Shown one piece after another: positions 35,526-48,100 of a stretch of DNA of 64,000 nucleotides. The stretch is from Pocillopora verrucosa. Taxonomy: Eukaryota; Cnidaria; Anthozoa; Scleractinia; Pocilloporidae. The stretch covers positions 6,966,163 to 7,030,162 of the forward strand of contig NC_089321.1 in NCBI RefSeq assembly GCF_036669915.1, given 5' to 3'. The translations under genes were made by a program, and so were the position numbers. Numbering within the stretch: position 1 is the first letter of the stretch; every line of letters starts with the position of its first letter. The notes under the pieces were generated by a model. That model was not told the origin of the DNA, ran no database searches, and worked only from the letters and a program-made list of their open reading frames with translations.

Positions 35526-38500
35526 TTATTCTCTACTGCAGTAATTGATGTAAAGTCCATTGGTAATTGCCGGTAATCGCGTTTGAGTTTGATTCAAATT
35601 GAATCAATACAATCCCTACAGTCAGGAAGTAAATCTTGCATCATATAAAATACAGAAAAACTTAGAAAAGAAAAATAAATTTTACAATAACTAGTGAGAA
35701 GATATCAACACTCGACAACTCTTTCCTCTGCTCTCCTAAGCCTCTTTTTATTTTCTTTTATTTCCCTGTTCATCGTCTATTTTGAAAAGTGATTTAGAAA
35801 AAACGAACCTAGATGGAATGGTTTATAATTTGTTTTTTCATTTATTTTTCTGTCACGAGTCATTTACTGACAGTTGAACAAATATCAGACAGCTCTCATT
35901 TTGGACGTAAGTTATTACTTTTACACTGGACCTGACCTGGCATCCATGAAAATTAATCATAGTGTAAATGGACGTTTAACACAACACGTTAGTAGCTTTA
36001 ATTTAAAAATGTTTAAATTTGTTAGCAGGAAATGAAGAAGCATAATTTTGATTAAAAAGTTAAGATCAGTTGCTTTCTTTAGTAAAATTTAATCCAAACA
36101 ACTCATTTAACTCCAGGCCGCTTGATCGTTAGCGGAGCCTTATCTCCAGCGGAGCCTCATCGCATACAGTCAATTCTGAATGCCTTTTAAAACAAAGGTC
36201 GTCATTAATATCTATTGCCTTCCGTAAACCGTTTGATTAAAATTTAGATAACAAATTGAATGATATATTAGGTCCAATCATTTACTTTTTCATTTCTACT
36301 CTTGAGTTTTATATACCGCTGTAGACGCCCAAATGTTGGACATACTGATGAATCAAAAAGCGAAAATCCATAAGCGCTTAAGTTAAACTCATCTTTTCAT
36401 CTCAGGTTGTCAATCAAAACATCGCCATATTCATGGAACCAGTCGCATGACCGTAAACAAACTGAGCCTAAATTAAAGTCCCAAACTCCATATAAACATA
36501 CTTGCAAGGCGCAATTTAAGTGTCTAGACACTCATTCCACAAATTATCACAGGTGCGTTCTCAGTCGTATTTAAGATAAGGGTAAAAAACAATAAAGCTT
36601 TTGTAATCAGTTATGGCATTGAAAAATATGACTTTAATCCAATCTCCACTGTGGCGTTAAAAAGGAGATTTAAATGAGGTTTCTAGTGTAATATTTCTGG
36701 TTTAACAATCTTTTCATCTCGTGTAATAATCTTCTCGATTAATTGATCGGTTTTTAGTTTCCACGAATCAAGATAACGACTATGTCAGGAAGGTATAAAC
36801 AATGAGACTGTGATTTAGGGAAAATTTGCAAAATAATTGCACGATTTATTTGCCACAAAAAAGTTGATATCAGAATTATCTTCTCTTAAGATAACATCTC
36901 TTCCTTACCATGAGTTCTTAAAGCAAGCTCCATAATTGATTGTTTTGTTCTGTTTTTGCTATTAGTTGCTGCAAATTTCTGTCACCTGGTCAGTGAAATA
37001 AAGTAATTTTTTAGTTTTCTCTCCTTTTTATTCTGTTGTGGCAAAAAAAATTGAATGCCGATATTTACAGCCTGAAATGTCAAGTCGTCACCACGCATTG
37101 TAAATCTCTTTCAGACATGAAGATTCGTTGAAACGAGCTCAATCAGTTGATAGACAGAAATTAAAACGAACCTGTAAAATTCCCACAATTTATAGCCTTA
37201 AATGACAAAGGTAAAGAGATTTCCTTCTTTTGAAATTACAGTAACACGCAAAGTACTCAGTCATTCATAAAACTATTCGATGATTAAAAAACTGCTACCC
37301 TGTTTAAGTTGACCGTGTTCTCGCACGTGGAATAAATTCCCTTTGTAGCTACAATAGTAACGTGTCATTATCAGTAATTCATTTTTTCTCAGTTGTCCCA
37401 CGCTCCTGTCCAATGTTTAACTTCTGTCTCCTATTCATGACAGCGCTCATGACTTAACGTCTTTCCTCACCTTCTCTAACACTACTCAAGACACTTTCAT
37501 TCAACACTACCAGTTGTATGTACCCAAGGAATTGGTATACGACCCAGCTCAGTTGGTGAAACTTCCCACCCTGGCCTAAAATCAAAAGGTTTGAGACGCA
37601 AGTTCTTATTACAGCAGACCCCGTCATACTTTTCAATTTTTCTTGCACTCTGGAGAAAATATTACAAAGAACCCTTCATTCTTGACATACCTAAAATTTT
37701 CTCTTTCCGTTCAAGTCATCGTGTTTTTTCAATTTATTATAGTTACATTTTCATGGTCGAATGGCTTGTGCGAAATTTTTCCATTAACAGTTCCAAGAAA
37801 ACAAACGAATTTCCTCACCTTTTAAAGGGTTTTCTACTTAAAAAATTATCATAAACTCAGATTTATGACCCTATCCTATTTGAAAGAAATTTTCTACTTC
37901 AAAAGAAAGCAACTCAATATTTTATCATGAACGACGGACCTTTATGAGAAAAGATGAATTATAATAACAACTGCGGTTTTGTGATAGAACAATACTAAAC
38001 AGCTTTCCATGATTACTGATCTAGTTGCTCGTTATGCATTGGATTGACAAAGAGTATAAGATAGATGTTATCGCTATGTGCAGGAGATATTCTGTAAATG
38101 TGGCTACAGACTTTCCTATCTCCCATTTCATAAATTTCTAATTTCTCTCATCGAGGTCTCTTCGATAGACAAGGAAATTGTTTTATTCTTGATGACTTTG
38201 AATTGGAAACAAAGCCAAATTTTAAATTACACCTTCAATGTTTAATCATTTCAGCACTTATCCTTTTTTGATGGACGGTTTGAAAACTCGTTAAAAACCG
38301 ATTGCCGAAACAAAAGGATAAAACAGGGGTGAGTTACGTTTCGCTTCATCCACATTAAGTTCCTGTTAATAAGATTAAGGGTGGTCATGGTTGTAAGGAT
38401 CGTGATAACTTAGGTAAAGTCTTTTAATAGTAGTATAAGTTGATTTTCATGCATCGATCCTCGCTTGAAATAACAAACTTAAATTTATCATGTTAATTTA

Positions 38501-39554
38501 CAATTTGAATAAATGAGACAAGTTTTGATATGACAGCAGTGAATATAAATATTAGTTTTCTCTATTGACAAAGACGTTCTGCAATTTGTCTGATGAAAGT
38601 TCAGTTTTATACATTTTACCTCCAAAGCTGTTTTGACATTCAGTATTGCGAAAATGTCACCACAAAGCTATTCGCGTGTCGTTTAGTGTATTCTTTCGAT
38701 ACATCGCACACTGCACGAGTCTTAGAACAAGTCAGTCAGACCATTGACCTCTTAAACTACTAAAATTTGTCAAACCATATGGCTATCGAGAATTAATTGA
38801 GGTCATTTCAATTAATTATTATCATTAATTTTGGTCATTCTGCTTAGCAAATTTTACCCTTATTGCCTGCTTAGTAGGTCGTTAAGTTCACTTATCGTTG
38901 GACAGGGATACGCTACAGACCGTTGGATTAGTAATTGTTCCAAGCTAACAGTCGAAGGTAAGAAAATTGGTCTGTTGAAGTTAGGAATGACACTCGGTTA
39001 GTATTATTTGAAATTCGCTCAAGCTTACAGTAATGAAGCTAAAAGAGACCACTTTTATAAATGAAGACACAGGTTCAACGCGTTTAACAATCCCTAAAAT
39101 TTTCAATAGTTCCGAAAAGCGGAACAAATTCAATTCCAACGAGAGTTTCTTTACACGTGGCTTTGTTTAAGGGGAAGAAAGTTGTTACGGATCTCAAACT
39201 GATATTTATAAAAAGAATGGACCATAGAAACTTGTCCAGATAATCGAAGATTCCGTATAACTGAAGGTCCGGATAGTAGAGGTTTGTACCAAAATTCAGT
39301 ATTTTATGTCCGCGCCACAGCCAGGTAAACGATATGCATTCTTCTCGGCTAGTACACAACCGCTGCGACACAAAACTTCAATTTAAGCTAAACCCAGTTA
39401 CTTATTCGTGGACAAAATTACCAGTCGTCTAGGGCTGTGCTGGTTTTTGATACCAAGATCTTGTAAAAGGCAACCTTAGTCAAAAAAATGAAATGACCAC
39501 AACCACTCAACAGAATGTGAACTGCTCCTTTCAGACTGCACACGAGGTACAAAA
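35526..39554. other. Mostly gene-free stretch before VWC gene 4
   Basis: Contains the small-peptide candidate at 35,813-36,476 (separate entry). It also holds a possible 5'UTR exon of VWC gene 4 ending at 38,957 (AAG|GTAAGA), which could splice to the acceptor at about 39,535 (CTCCTTTCAG). Nothing else is supported. Confidence 0.4.
35813..36476 (+). CDS. Possible two-exon small secreted peptide
   Basis: ATG at 35,813 opens a strongly hydrophobic leader (MEWFIICFFIYFSVTSHLLT) ending in phase 1 at a perfect donor (GTAAGT at 35,907). About 500 bp later, an acceptor (TTTTCATCTCAG) at 36,394-36,405 opens a phase-compatible reading frame (RCQSKHRH...) that stops at TAA 36,474-36,476, giving 54 aa. 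The signal peptide and donor are convincing. The second exon is short, basic and has no recognisable domain, so it may be chance. It could instead be the orphan first exon of a lost family member. Confidence 0.3.
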
Positions 39555-42115
39555 ATGGCTGTCAAATTCATCATAGCGGTTGTTTTCTTTATCTGTCTGT
39601 TTATGACTCTAGAGAGTCGCTCCGTCAGTAAGGTAAGTAGTTGAGTACGATGCTGTTCTTGTATCTCCTTTAGTAATTGAAAACGCATAACTTTGACTGC
39701 TGTTGAAAATATTCGGAATAAATGCTATTTTTTATTACTAAGTATACCTCCGTTACTGACTAAACAACTCTCACAATCGTTGGGTTTGTTCTCAATTGCC
39801 ATGGCACGCCTTTAAGGGTGTTTCTATCAGAGCACTATAGACACTGGAATTTCAGTGCCTTTACTCAGCCAAACGAAAGTCTTTGTACCGGAAGAAACGC
39901 TTCGGAACAGCAAAAGCGAACGCTTAGAAGCAATAATTCGGTTAACAGCACTCTTGAAGCAGAAAGTTGGTTAGATAATCTCACTCCTCCACGAAAAGTA
40001 AAGCTAACTTTTTCAGGAGTTCGTGCCCTTTTTTCCCTCCTACTTTCCATGCCACAATAAAGCAGCTACTTCCGGGATTGGTTCATGACATCAATGTTAT
40101 TTTTCACTTAAACGTGTATTTTGTTAATTTTCAACATGTGTCAACACAGGGATCCGTTGCACGAAGGTCTGGTAAGTAGGCATGCACAGTTACAAACAAG
40201 ATTCCGAGCTGTAAGAACTGTAAGGAGAGGAAAGATAAAATAGGTTTGAAAGTATGAAAAAGAGGGTTTTTTAAAGGGTGAGATGATGAGTCTCATTTAG
40301 ATTTGTCATTCGGAAATTGCCCCCACACGGCCCAAACATTGGCCAGTGGCCGTCGCCATTTTGAAAATCGCTTTTTTCATCTAACAGCAATCTGTTTGAA
40401 CAATCAGCAACTACGAAAAAAGAGATCTTGGGTCAAACTGTTTACCTGCAACCAGACTAAAAGCCTTTCCAGAATCGTACGTTCTGGTCGCGCGTGTGGG
40501 CCCAGGTTGATAAGTTGTTTTCAAAATGTTGGTTGTTGAGTCTAGAGTTAGCACATTTGAAGAAGATTTTCGAACACGTAAGCCACTCGTTGGGATCTCA
40601 AGATGCAGTTACGAGAGTATGTTTCTCTTTTAAGACATGGTCTGAAACTTGACTGAGTTTTATCAAAGGGTATTTCTCCATGATTTGGGTTTAGAGTTTG
40701 GACTACCTTGTGGGCGACTGCGATTGAATGAATTCCTCGCCTACACGCCACTCGCTTGCGCACCGCCCATCTCGGCTTTTGATCAAATTTGAAACTCGTC
40801 TTAAAAAAAGTTTCGTTGTTGACAGATTATAAGCTGTTACACATTTTTCCTGTAGCACTTAACTCTATATTGTGACTGTTCATTACAGCCCCGTGCCATG
40901 GAGATGAAATCGTTTATCACAACATCACTCACCCAATAGAGAGCGCTAGTTGCACATCCTGTATCTGTTCCCATGGATCTATAGGTGAATGTCATTACCA
41001 CCATTGCGACATAGGACTGGGTATGCCAATAGAGGCATGCGACAACTGGATGACCGGAGAGGAAGGAATATGCTGTCCTCGATGCCGTAAGAGACGAAAA
41101 TATTATTTTAAGTAGATCAGAGTAACAAAGGTTTTTAATAAAGTTTACCTTAAAAAGTAGAGGAGTGACTAAAACGAAAACTTGACTGTAAGCAAACCAC
41201 AGAAATGATACGACAAAAACCGGTTTGTTTTACATGAATGTCTGGCAGGCTATACCGAGCGAGAGCTACTGTGGAAATTTGTTCCTTTCAAGAAGATTTG
41301 GAGACAACTTTGTGTTAGCATCGGTGGTGAGCTAAGTTATAGTTAATAGTGGGCTTAATTAAGTTAACTAAGGATGATTACTGTGTTGTCTATGGGAGTC
41401 GCTCCTTAGCAAGAATATTACACGTTCTTTAAGAAAAGTAGGTGGGTTTGTAGGAGTATAGTGTTCTTCATGTCGGTTAAACTATCCCCCTAACTATCAT
41501 CAAAGCTAGAAGTCTTACTTCGTAGTGGCATGGAATTTAATATATTTTCCTCCTAATTTCATTAGCTTGTGATAATGATGGTGATACCTGGGCCAAGCGC
41601 GTGAATTCCGAAACCTGCTATGATTGTACCTGTAAAGATTCGTCAGCTCATTGCAATTTAGTCTATTGCCCAGAGTGTGATGGAATCGCTGAACCAATTC
41701 CCGGAAGATGTTGCCCCAAGTGCACTCCAAGTTAGTTTCGGTATTAAGGCCTTGACACACTCCATACTTCATATTTTTTATTCGTTTCTCTCTCTCCTCG
41801 CGTCCTATTTTTGACATGCCTCGATCATTCCTCTATTTAAACGCCTTTGCTTTTATGTTCTACTTGCTTGACTTGTTCCTTTTGTTTGTCTCACACTCTG
41901 TTATTTTTGGTCGATTGAGTTGTAAAAAAGAAAGTATTATCTCCCTGTCACTACCCCATACAGCGGTTCAACCGTCGACAGAGCCTTTGTTCTTCACGAT
42001 CCCGCTGACCACAACAAGGCCTGATCCAGAATTTCCATTCCCATTCCCATTTCGTAAGAAGCGCGTCATGATGTCACATGATAATAATGACGCACGTGCT
42101 GAGAAGTTGGTTTAA
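39555..42115 (+). CDS. Secreted 2x VWC protein with Pro-rich tail (VWC gene 4)
   Basis: Exons 39555-39632, 40150-40171, 40889-41086, 41566-41730 and 41964-42115; 204 aa. Exon 1 is a signal peptide (MAVKFIIAVVFFICLFMTLE) similar to that of VWC gene 3 (MVVKF...). Exon 2 is only 22 nt and adds GSVARRS, a dibasic propeptide site. Exon 3 is VWC 1 (CTSCIC, then ICCPRC). Exon 4 is VWC 2 (CDNDGDTWAKR, then CYDCTC and RCCPKC). The tail exon has TTTRPDPEFPFPFPF followed by a basic RKKR and an extra 20-residue end, so a tail-cleavage site is possible. Phases are 0 and then 1 throughout. A 3'UTR intron probably begins about 22 nt after the stop. Confidence 0.8.
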
Positions 42116-42711
42116 GATTCACCACGTAAGAAGAAAGGTGAGAACGAACGTCATTTTATTGACACATGCCAGTTATTTTAAATTACAGAGATTCAGCAGG
42201 GACAACGCAAAGCTTTGAAAACGGTGCATACACTAGGCTGAAAACGCGTGATGGACACGACGTGAACATTCACGAAACGTCACCTTGTGCATAGGAGTTG
42301 GAAAAAAATTCATTCCATTCCAGCGCTCCGTTGCTCATTTTGTATTACGTTTTGTTAGCTCCATCTGCTAATTAATATCAAAGAAAAATTGGCACAAATC
42401 CATGATGACTAAAAGGACGATTCTTCTCGGCCGGAATCGCTTTATCACTTCCTCTTTTACTTTTTGTATTTGCAGAATTTTCAAGATCTATCACGACGAA
42501 AAAACTTGGAAAAAGTCACAAGCAATATTGGAAAGAAAATGAATCGAATCCGGACTTTTGATCGTGTAGTTGTATAATGGTGATTCTTTATTAAGTTAGC
42601 ATGATGCAATAAACGAAACTGATTTTAACTGAAATTAAAGAAACCTTATAATGCTATACAGGTATTTACATTTTTCGAGCTTTTTTAGAATATATATCAT
42701 ATACTTTCCAG
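42116..42711 (+). other. 3'UTR region of VWC gene 4
   Basis: Donor candidates are at 42,125 and 42,138. An acceptor (TTTTGTATTTGCAG) ends near 42,476, followed by a terminal UTR segment with AATAAA at 42,608. Confidence 0.45.
42608..42613 (+). terminator. Poly(A) signal AATAAA of VWC gene 4
   Basis: Lies in the putative terminal 3'UTR exon, about 490 bp after the stop. Confidence 0.5.
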
Positions 42712-42778
42712 GTCAAAGGTGTATCATGCTTTCAGTGCGACAAAATAGCCGACGATGATTCGATTTTAGCTTGCAACG
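42712..42778 (+). CDS. Isolated exon resembling the N-terminus of a Ly6/uPAR (three-finger) domain
   Basis: 67 nt between a good acceptor (ATACTTTCCAG) and a donor (GTAGTC), entered in phase 0 and left in phase 1. It translates VKGVSCFQCDKIADDDSILA, then CNG. The pattern CxxCx(n)SxxxC is typical of the start of Ly6/uPAR domains, whose first exon after the signal peptide often looks like this. No signal-peptide exon upstream and no second Cys-rich exon downstream could be found. It may be a fragment of a broken gene or a chance match. Confidence 0.3.
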
Positions 42779-45110
42779 GTAGTCAAAATTTCAAGTTAAG
42801 TGGCTATTTATCGGCTAATTAATCTTCTAGTTTTAGAGATGGCAAGATTACCCAAACGACAGACGAGAATACAAATAATGGACGACACCTTACATCTTAA
42901 CACAATAGCTAGGTAGTTTTTTGTGACACCGAGAACCAATTTTTCCTTTCTATTCAATTTTTGCACAGCTGTTGAAATAATTACATCTTTGTTTCACCAA
43001 AAATATACGAATATTCCTTTCAAACAACTCTCATCCTAAAAGCTAGGGAGGAAATCTGCGTCACCCATTTCATTTAGATGCTCTCTCCTTGCTCCAGTAC
43101 TTCCTTTTTTTTTTCCTTGGGTAAGTATTCTGGAATAAGATATGATTTTCCAATTGAAACAAAATAAGGTAAAATACTGAACTTGAAATCAAATTAGGAA
43201 AAAACAGGCGTGTTAGACAAGGTAAGCCACACGCAATGTTAGTTACGAAATTAGCCGGAACTCAAAAGAAAGGAAACATTTGCTGTCGCCGGAGAGTAAC
43301 ATCACTGCTGACGGATCTTTCAGATCTGACCTTTTTAACTTTGTTCTAAGCACGAGTAATTTTTTAAGTCTAAAAGAGTAAATCACACTTTTAGACAAAA
43401 AGTCTAAAAACCTTCATGGCATACATATGCATGGTAAAGGCGCAATTGATACTAACTCGTTTCGACTTAGGTTTTAAGTACATCTTCTGCGTCATTGATC
43501 CCTTCTTAAAGTTTCATGTTGTTTTTGAATTAAGAATCCTTCCGTTCAGGGAACAATTTTCTGTCAAAAGAAAACCAATTTCCTTTCTTGTTTAACCAGT
43601 TTCATTTACTTAGAATAGGAGCAGATAACCATAACATCCGATATTCCAATTAACTTCTGTGAGGATTGCACTGAATCTTTATCCTTTAGCAACAATTATA
43701 TCAAGATTCAGTCTCATAGCATTCTTTGTGGGTTTCATTTTAAGCTTCAACGCTAAAAAAATATCTTAATACTTAAGGATTTTCATTGAGTTAAAAAATT
43801 TAGGTACAATTCTGCAACCGGATTTTTGTCTAATTTGTTTTCTTTGCTATTCGTATTGAACAAACAATTATTGCCCACTCAGTATGCTTTTCAAAGTATC
43901 AATCTGATCATTTATACCATCATTAAACTAAACCAAACGCCTTTTCTTTCACTGGCGATGGCAAAATTGAGCTTATAAGCCTAAAAATTGCTAAAATCCT
44001 GTTTTTCTAGTGTCGCTATTTTGAAAATGAAAATTTGAGTTGGATTTTTCGATCTTTCCTCAAGCGAAGTAACCAATTCATAATAACGAATTTGTTGTAA
44101 AGAACAAGTGTTTTAATATTTACCTTACAAAGCTGATGATAGCAACTGTTTGGTTTGGAAGAAAATATGTATTAAAATTCAAATTTCCTGCAACTTCAGG
44201 TCTTGAACGTGCTTGACATAAGAATTAGTCTACTTTAACAGCTTTACTAAAGGCTGGTGCCAAGACAAGGTTCGGCCTGAATCCGTCCCCTGTAGCGCTT
44301 TCAACTTTGCACGCACTTGAATGAAGAAATTTACTTTCCAGCACCAATAATTCTGAATTCCGGTAAGTGAGACCTACTTTCTCTTAACTGTCCATTCAAC
44401 ATACAAAAAAAAAGGGTCCACTGAACACGTTACAGCAACTTTATAACAATTCTCGGGGTTATTTGCTACTCTGAGCGGCGAGTCGAATTTTGGCTGCCCC
44501 TTTTTTTCGTTATCTTAATAAGACAATTTTATTTGCCCACTTTTCTGTTTAAGATGTCTTAACTTATTCATATAAATTGGTGCTGAGATAGAAATTTTGG
44601 AAGCTGTTCAGTTATTAGTATTGATCCAAATGTAAGTTTGCGAGATGGAGAGGATTTTTTCTTTAAATTCTGACGCAAGGTATCAATATGGTAAAAACTG
44701 GATCAGCTCTTGAGGCTATTTGCAAAAGCCTCAACAGAATGTCTTTTTCAGGGCAGCCAAATCTTTGAAATTAAGAACCTTCACTTATTTTAGAGAGCTT
44801 TTGCGAGCGCGAAAATAAGAATATTAGGAAGCTTCCGTTGACATAGGTTTCAACAGTTGCAGATTTTTTTAAAAAAATTAGAAAATGACCCGAAGTATCC
44901 TCCCGCCGAAAGGCTTTGACGCTGCCAAACACAAAGGGAATTCTCAAGACTGATCCTCCAAATTGAGACCATTTGAAATACTTATTGATCAACCAACAAC
45001 GACCACAGCATTTTTTTTCTTGGTGTCTCAAGGACACATTCTACTCAATCTAAATGGACATTGTACATTCTATTTTTTTCTGTGTACTTATTTTTGTTTT
45101 CCCTGAAGGT
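42779..45110. other. Gene-free stretch before VWC gene 5
   Basis: No supported exon. A possible 5'UTR exon ends at 44,362 (CCG|GTAAGT) and could splice to the acceptor just before the ATG at 45,111 (CCCTGAAG). Confidence 0.4.
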
Positions 45111-48100
45111 ATGGACATAAGACGGTCTTTTCAAACATTTCTGGTCGTATTCTTCGTGGTTTTAACAATAGAAGGAAAGAAACATGACACTCTGGTAATT
45201 ATTACGCTAACAAAAACTTCATAAATCATCACAAACTCAGTGGAATCACTATGATCAAAGATCAGTTTATAATCTCATGATATGATGAGATTGTAAATCA
45301 ATAAATATGATAAAGGAGTTGCACCTACCAGTGAGATGCGATGAAAATACGTAGCGTCGTTAAAAATCTATTACATATACTTCCTAAAAAATTAATCACT
45401 GGTAATCTTTTTAATTAGTGGTGCTAAGGCAGCAGCTTTGCTGCGGTTAACAATCCGGCATTCAAGCCATATTTCGTCAACTGTTAAAACACCTAATGTT
45501 CTTACAAGACTCGGCCATCTGCAAGACCCCTTAGCTTCTCCAACCCTCCCTATTAACCTCTACTCTATGCATAAATCGTCTGTAAAGACTCACAAAGCTT
45601 TCATCGATTGTATTAGCGTGGTGGGCAAATTCGCATTCGTTCGTTATTTGAAAATACTTCTATAATATTTTGATTAAAACCCTCAGGAGGCACGGGAAGA
45701 AAAGATCAGAACTGTCAGAGATGTTGAGGGTAAGAATTTATAAATAAATATTAAAGTATCCGACATTATTTACCGCCTGGGGAGGAGCTAAAAGAATCTC
45801 GTTGTGTTATGATTGAATTTACCTGATCCCCCTACGAGGCTTTTTAATATTCCTTCCCCTCCTCCTTCCCTCATCAGCAGTCAATTGGCAGTCAATTTTC
45901 AATAGTCCCTCCTTTATACTCTATCGGCGATAACTGATCCTCCCCCTTCATTTCCCTCTTAAAACACGCAAATCAGTCCGCCACACACACCCTTCAAGCG
46001 ATAAATAACGACTGTTCCTTAGAAAGAAGACAGGCAATTGCGATGAAATGTTTCGTCATTTATTTCGCTTTTCAACATTTCGTTATTCGACCACTCCATT
46101 CTGTTGAACTCGCTGCGATTCTATTTTTTTCCAAAAGGTACACCTCTATGACGTTACCATACTTGACCCATTAGTTATGGTTCGCATCAGTATTACATAT
46201 TTCGTTTTGAAAAAAAAATGAGGACTTTACTTGGAGGAATTTGAAATTAATTAAATTTGAGGTTTGGGAAATTTCATAAGCTTGCGTAGTTGAAATTAGT
46301 TATTTTCCTATTTCTAGTTGAAATAGAGTACGAACCAGTTGGATGTTTCAGAGACCAAAACAGCAAAAATCAACCTAGATTGTTAGATAAGTTGGTTAAA
46401 AACTTCAGAAAAAAAGGAAATTTGCCAGACGGCAAAAATATCTGGGACTTTTGGGAAGATATGAGTGAAGTCATACAGCTTTGTGCCGAAAGTGCTTTTA
46501 AGGACGGATACACGGCCGTGTTTGGAATTCAATACTTTGGAGAGTGCTGGTCTGGGAAAAACGCTGCGTTGAATTACGATAAATATGGAAAATCCGGCAA
46601 CTGTATCAATGGCGTCGGAAAAGCAAGCACCAATTATATTTATCGCATCAAAGGTGAGCTACATCAAATCACTCTTATGGATTTTGATTTACTCATTCAT
46701 TAATTCATCCATCCATCCAACTGATTATGCTACTACAGACATGAACTTGGTTTTAATAAAATAGTGTTTCTCAAAATTAATTTTTTTGCACTTGCATTGG
46801 CTCTTGCGTTTGCATTTCAAACCACACCATCTCGCGCGGCTGACTTTAGGAACAGGTACCATTTCCACAGTTATATCTAACAACAGTTTTGGAAACTGTT
46901 TTCCACTTTGAGACACTAACGTCCGATTTTTGATTTGGCCACCAAAGTCTGATTTTTTATTTTGGACACTAGATTCCGATTTTTTATTTTGGACAACCGT
47001 GACCGATTTTTCATTTTGGACTCAAGTGTCCGAATTTTGTTTTGGACACCAGTGTCTCATTTTTGACTTAAGAAGCTTGAACACCAATGTCTGATTTTTG
47101 ATTTTTTGACAATAGTGTCCAATTCTTGAATTTGAACGCTAGGGTATTATTTTTGATTTTTAACTCCAGTGTTCAAATTTCGATTTTTTTTTTCGAGTCC
47201 GATTTTTTGACTTTGGACACTAGTGTCTGATATTTGATTTTAGACATTAGTTTCCGATTTTAGACACTAGTTTTCAATTTTAGGCCGATTTAAGTCACAA
47301 ATGTCCGATTTTGGTTAATGGCGTCGTGAAGTTTAGTCGATGTCAAAGATAAGCCGAAAATCATTTACAATAAAAAAAATATATTACCAAAGAAGTCGTG
47401 TTTGTGCCATATCAGCCTAAAATGTCTTTTGCGTTGAACAGGAAAGTAGTTATTACATTATCTATGTCTATGGAAGTCTTGTAGTCGAGACCGAAGCGTT
47501 ATCTGCCATCTTTGAAAAGGACTTCAAATACGATTGAATATCGTGCATTCCTGGTAAGTTGCGTTTGACATTTGAATACCTGTCTTACCCTAACAGTTGT
47601 CAACGTTTTTCCTCAGCGCATCCACTCCCAGTAAAATCTTCGCCGGCTTGTAATGTCGAAGGACAAACGTATGATGAGGGAGACAGCATGGAAGTGTACA
47701 ATGGAGATCATAAAAACGGTCAATGTGATCAGTGTACCTGTGCGAACGGAAAAATAGACGACTGCCATTTCCTCTTCGACTGTGTCATGAACGATTCCAG
47801 TTGTAACGGCTATGTCAAGACATCAGCACAATGCTGTCCTAAGTGCCAAAAAGGTATTACATAGAGGGTATGGCAAGGTGACGAGAATATATAGATTTTA
47901 TGTTCGAGTGCCAAGAACGATATCTTACGAGTCACGCAGCGAACGAGTGAGATACTGTTATTGTCACGAGAACATAAAATACATATATTCGAGGTGACGT
48001 GTAATTTTTATTTTTTTTATATGGACAATAAATATATATGATAGAGACTGAAAAGCAGGTTTAATTATGTTTATAAATGAACTTTGAATCGACCATACAT

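Noticed and set aside
39818-40060. 80-codon open frame in intron 2 of VWC gene 4
   Set aside because: Flanked by the gene's splice sites, no domain, and a nearly equal antisense frame; likely chance.
46290-46317. Using the TTG/hydrophobic stretch upstream of exon 3 of VWC gene 5 as a start
   Set aside because: It is the intron's polypyrimidine tract read as protein. The true signal peptide is the exon at 45,111.
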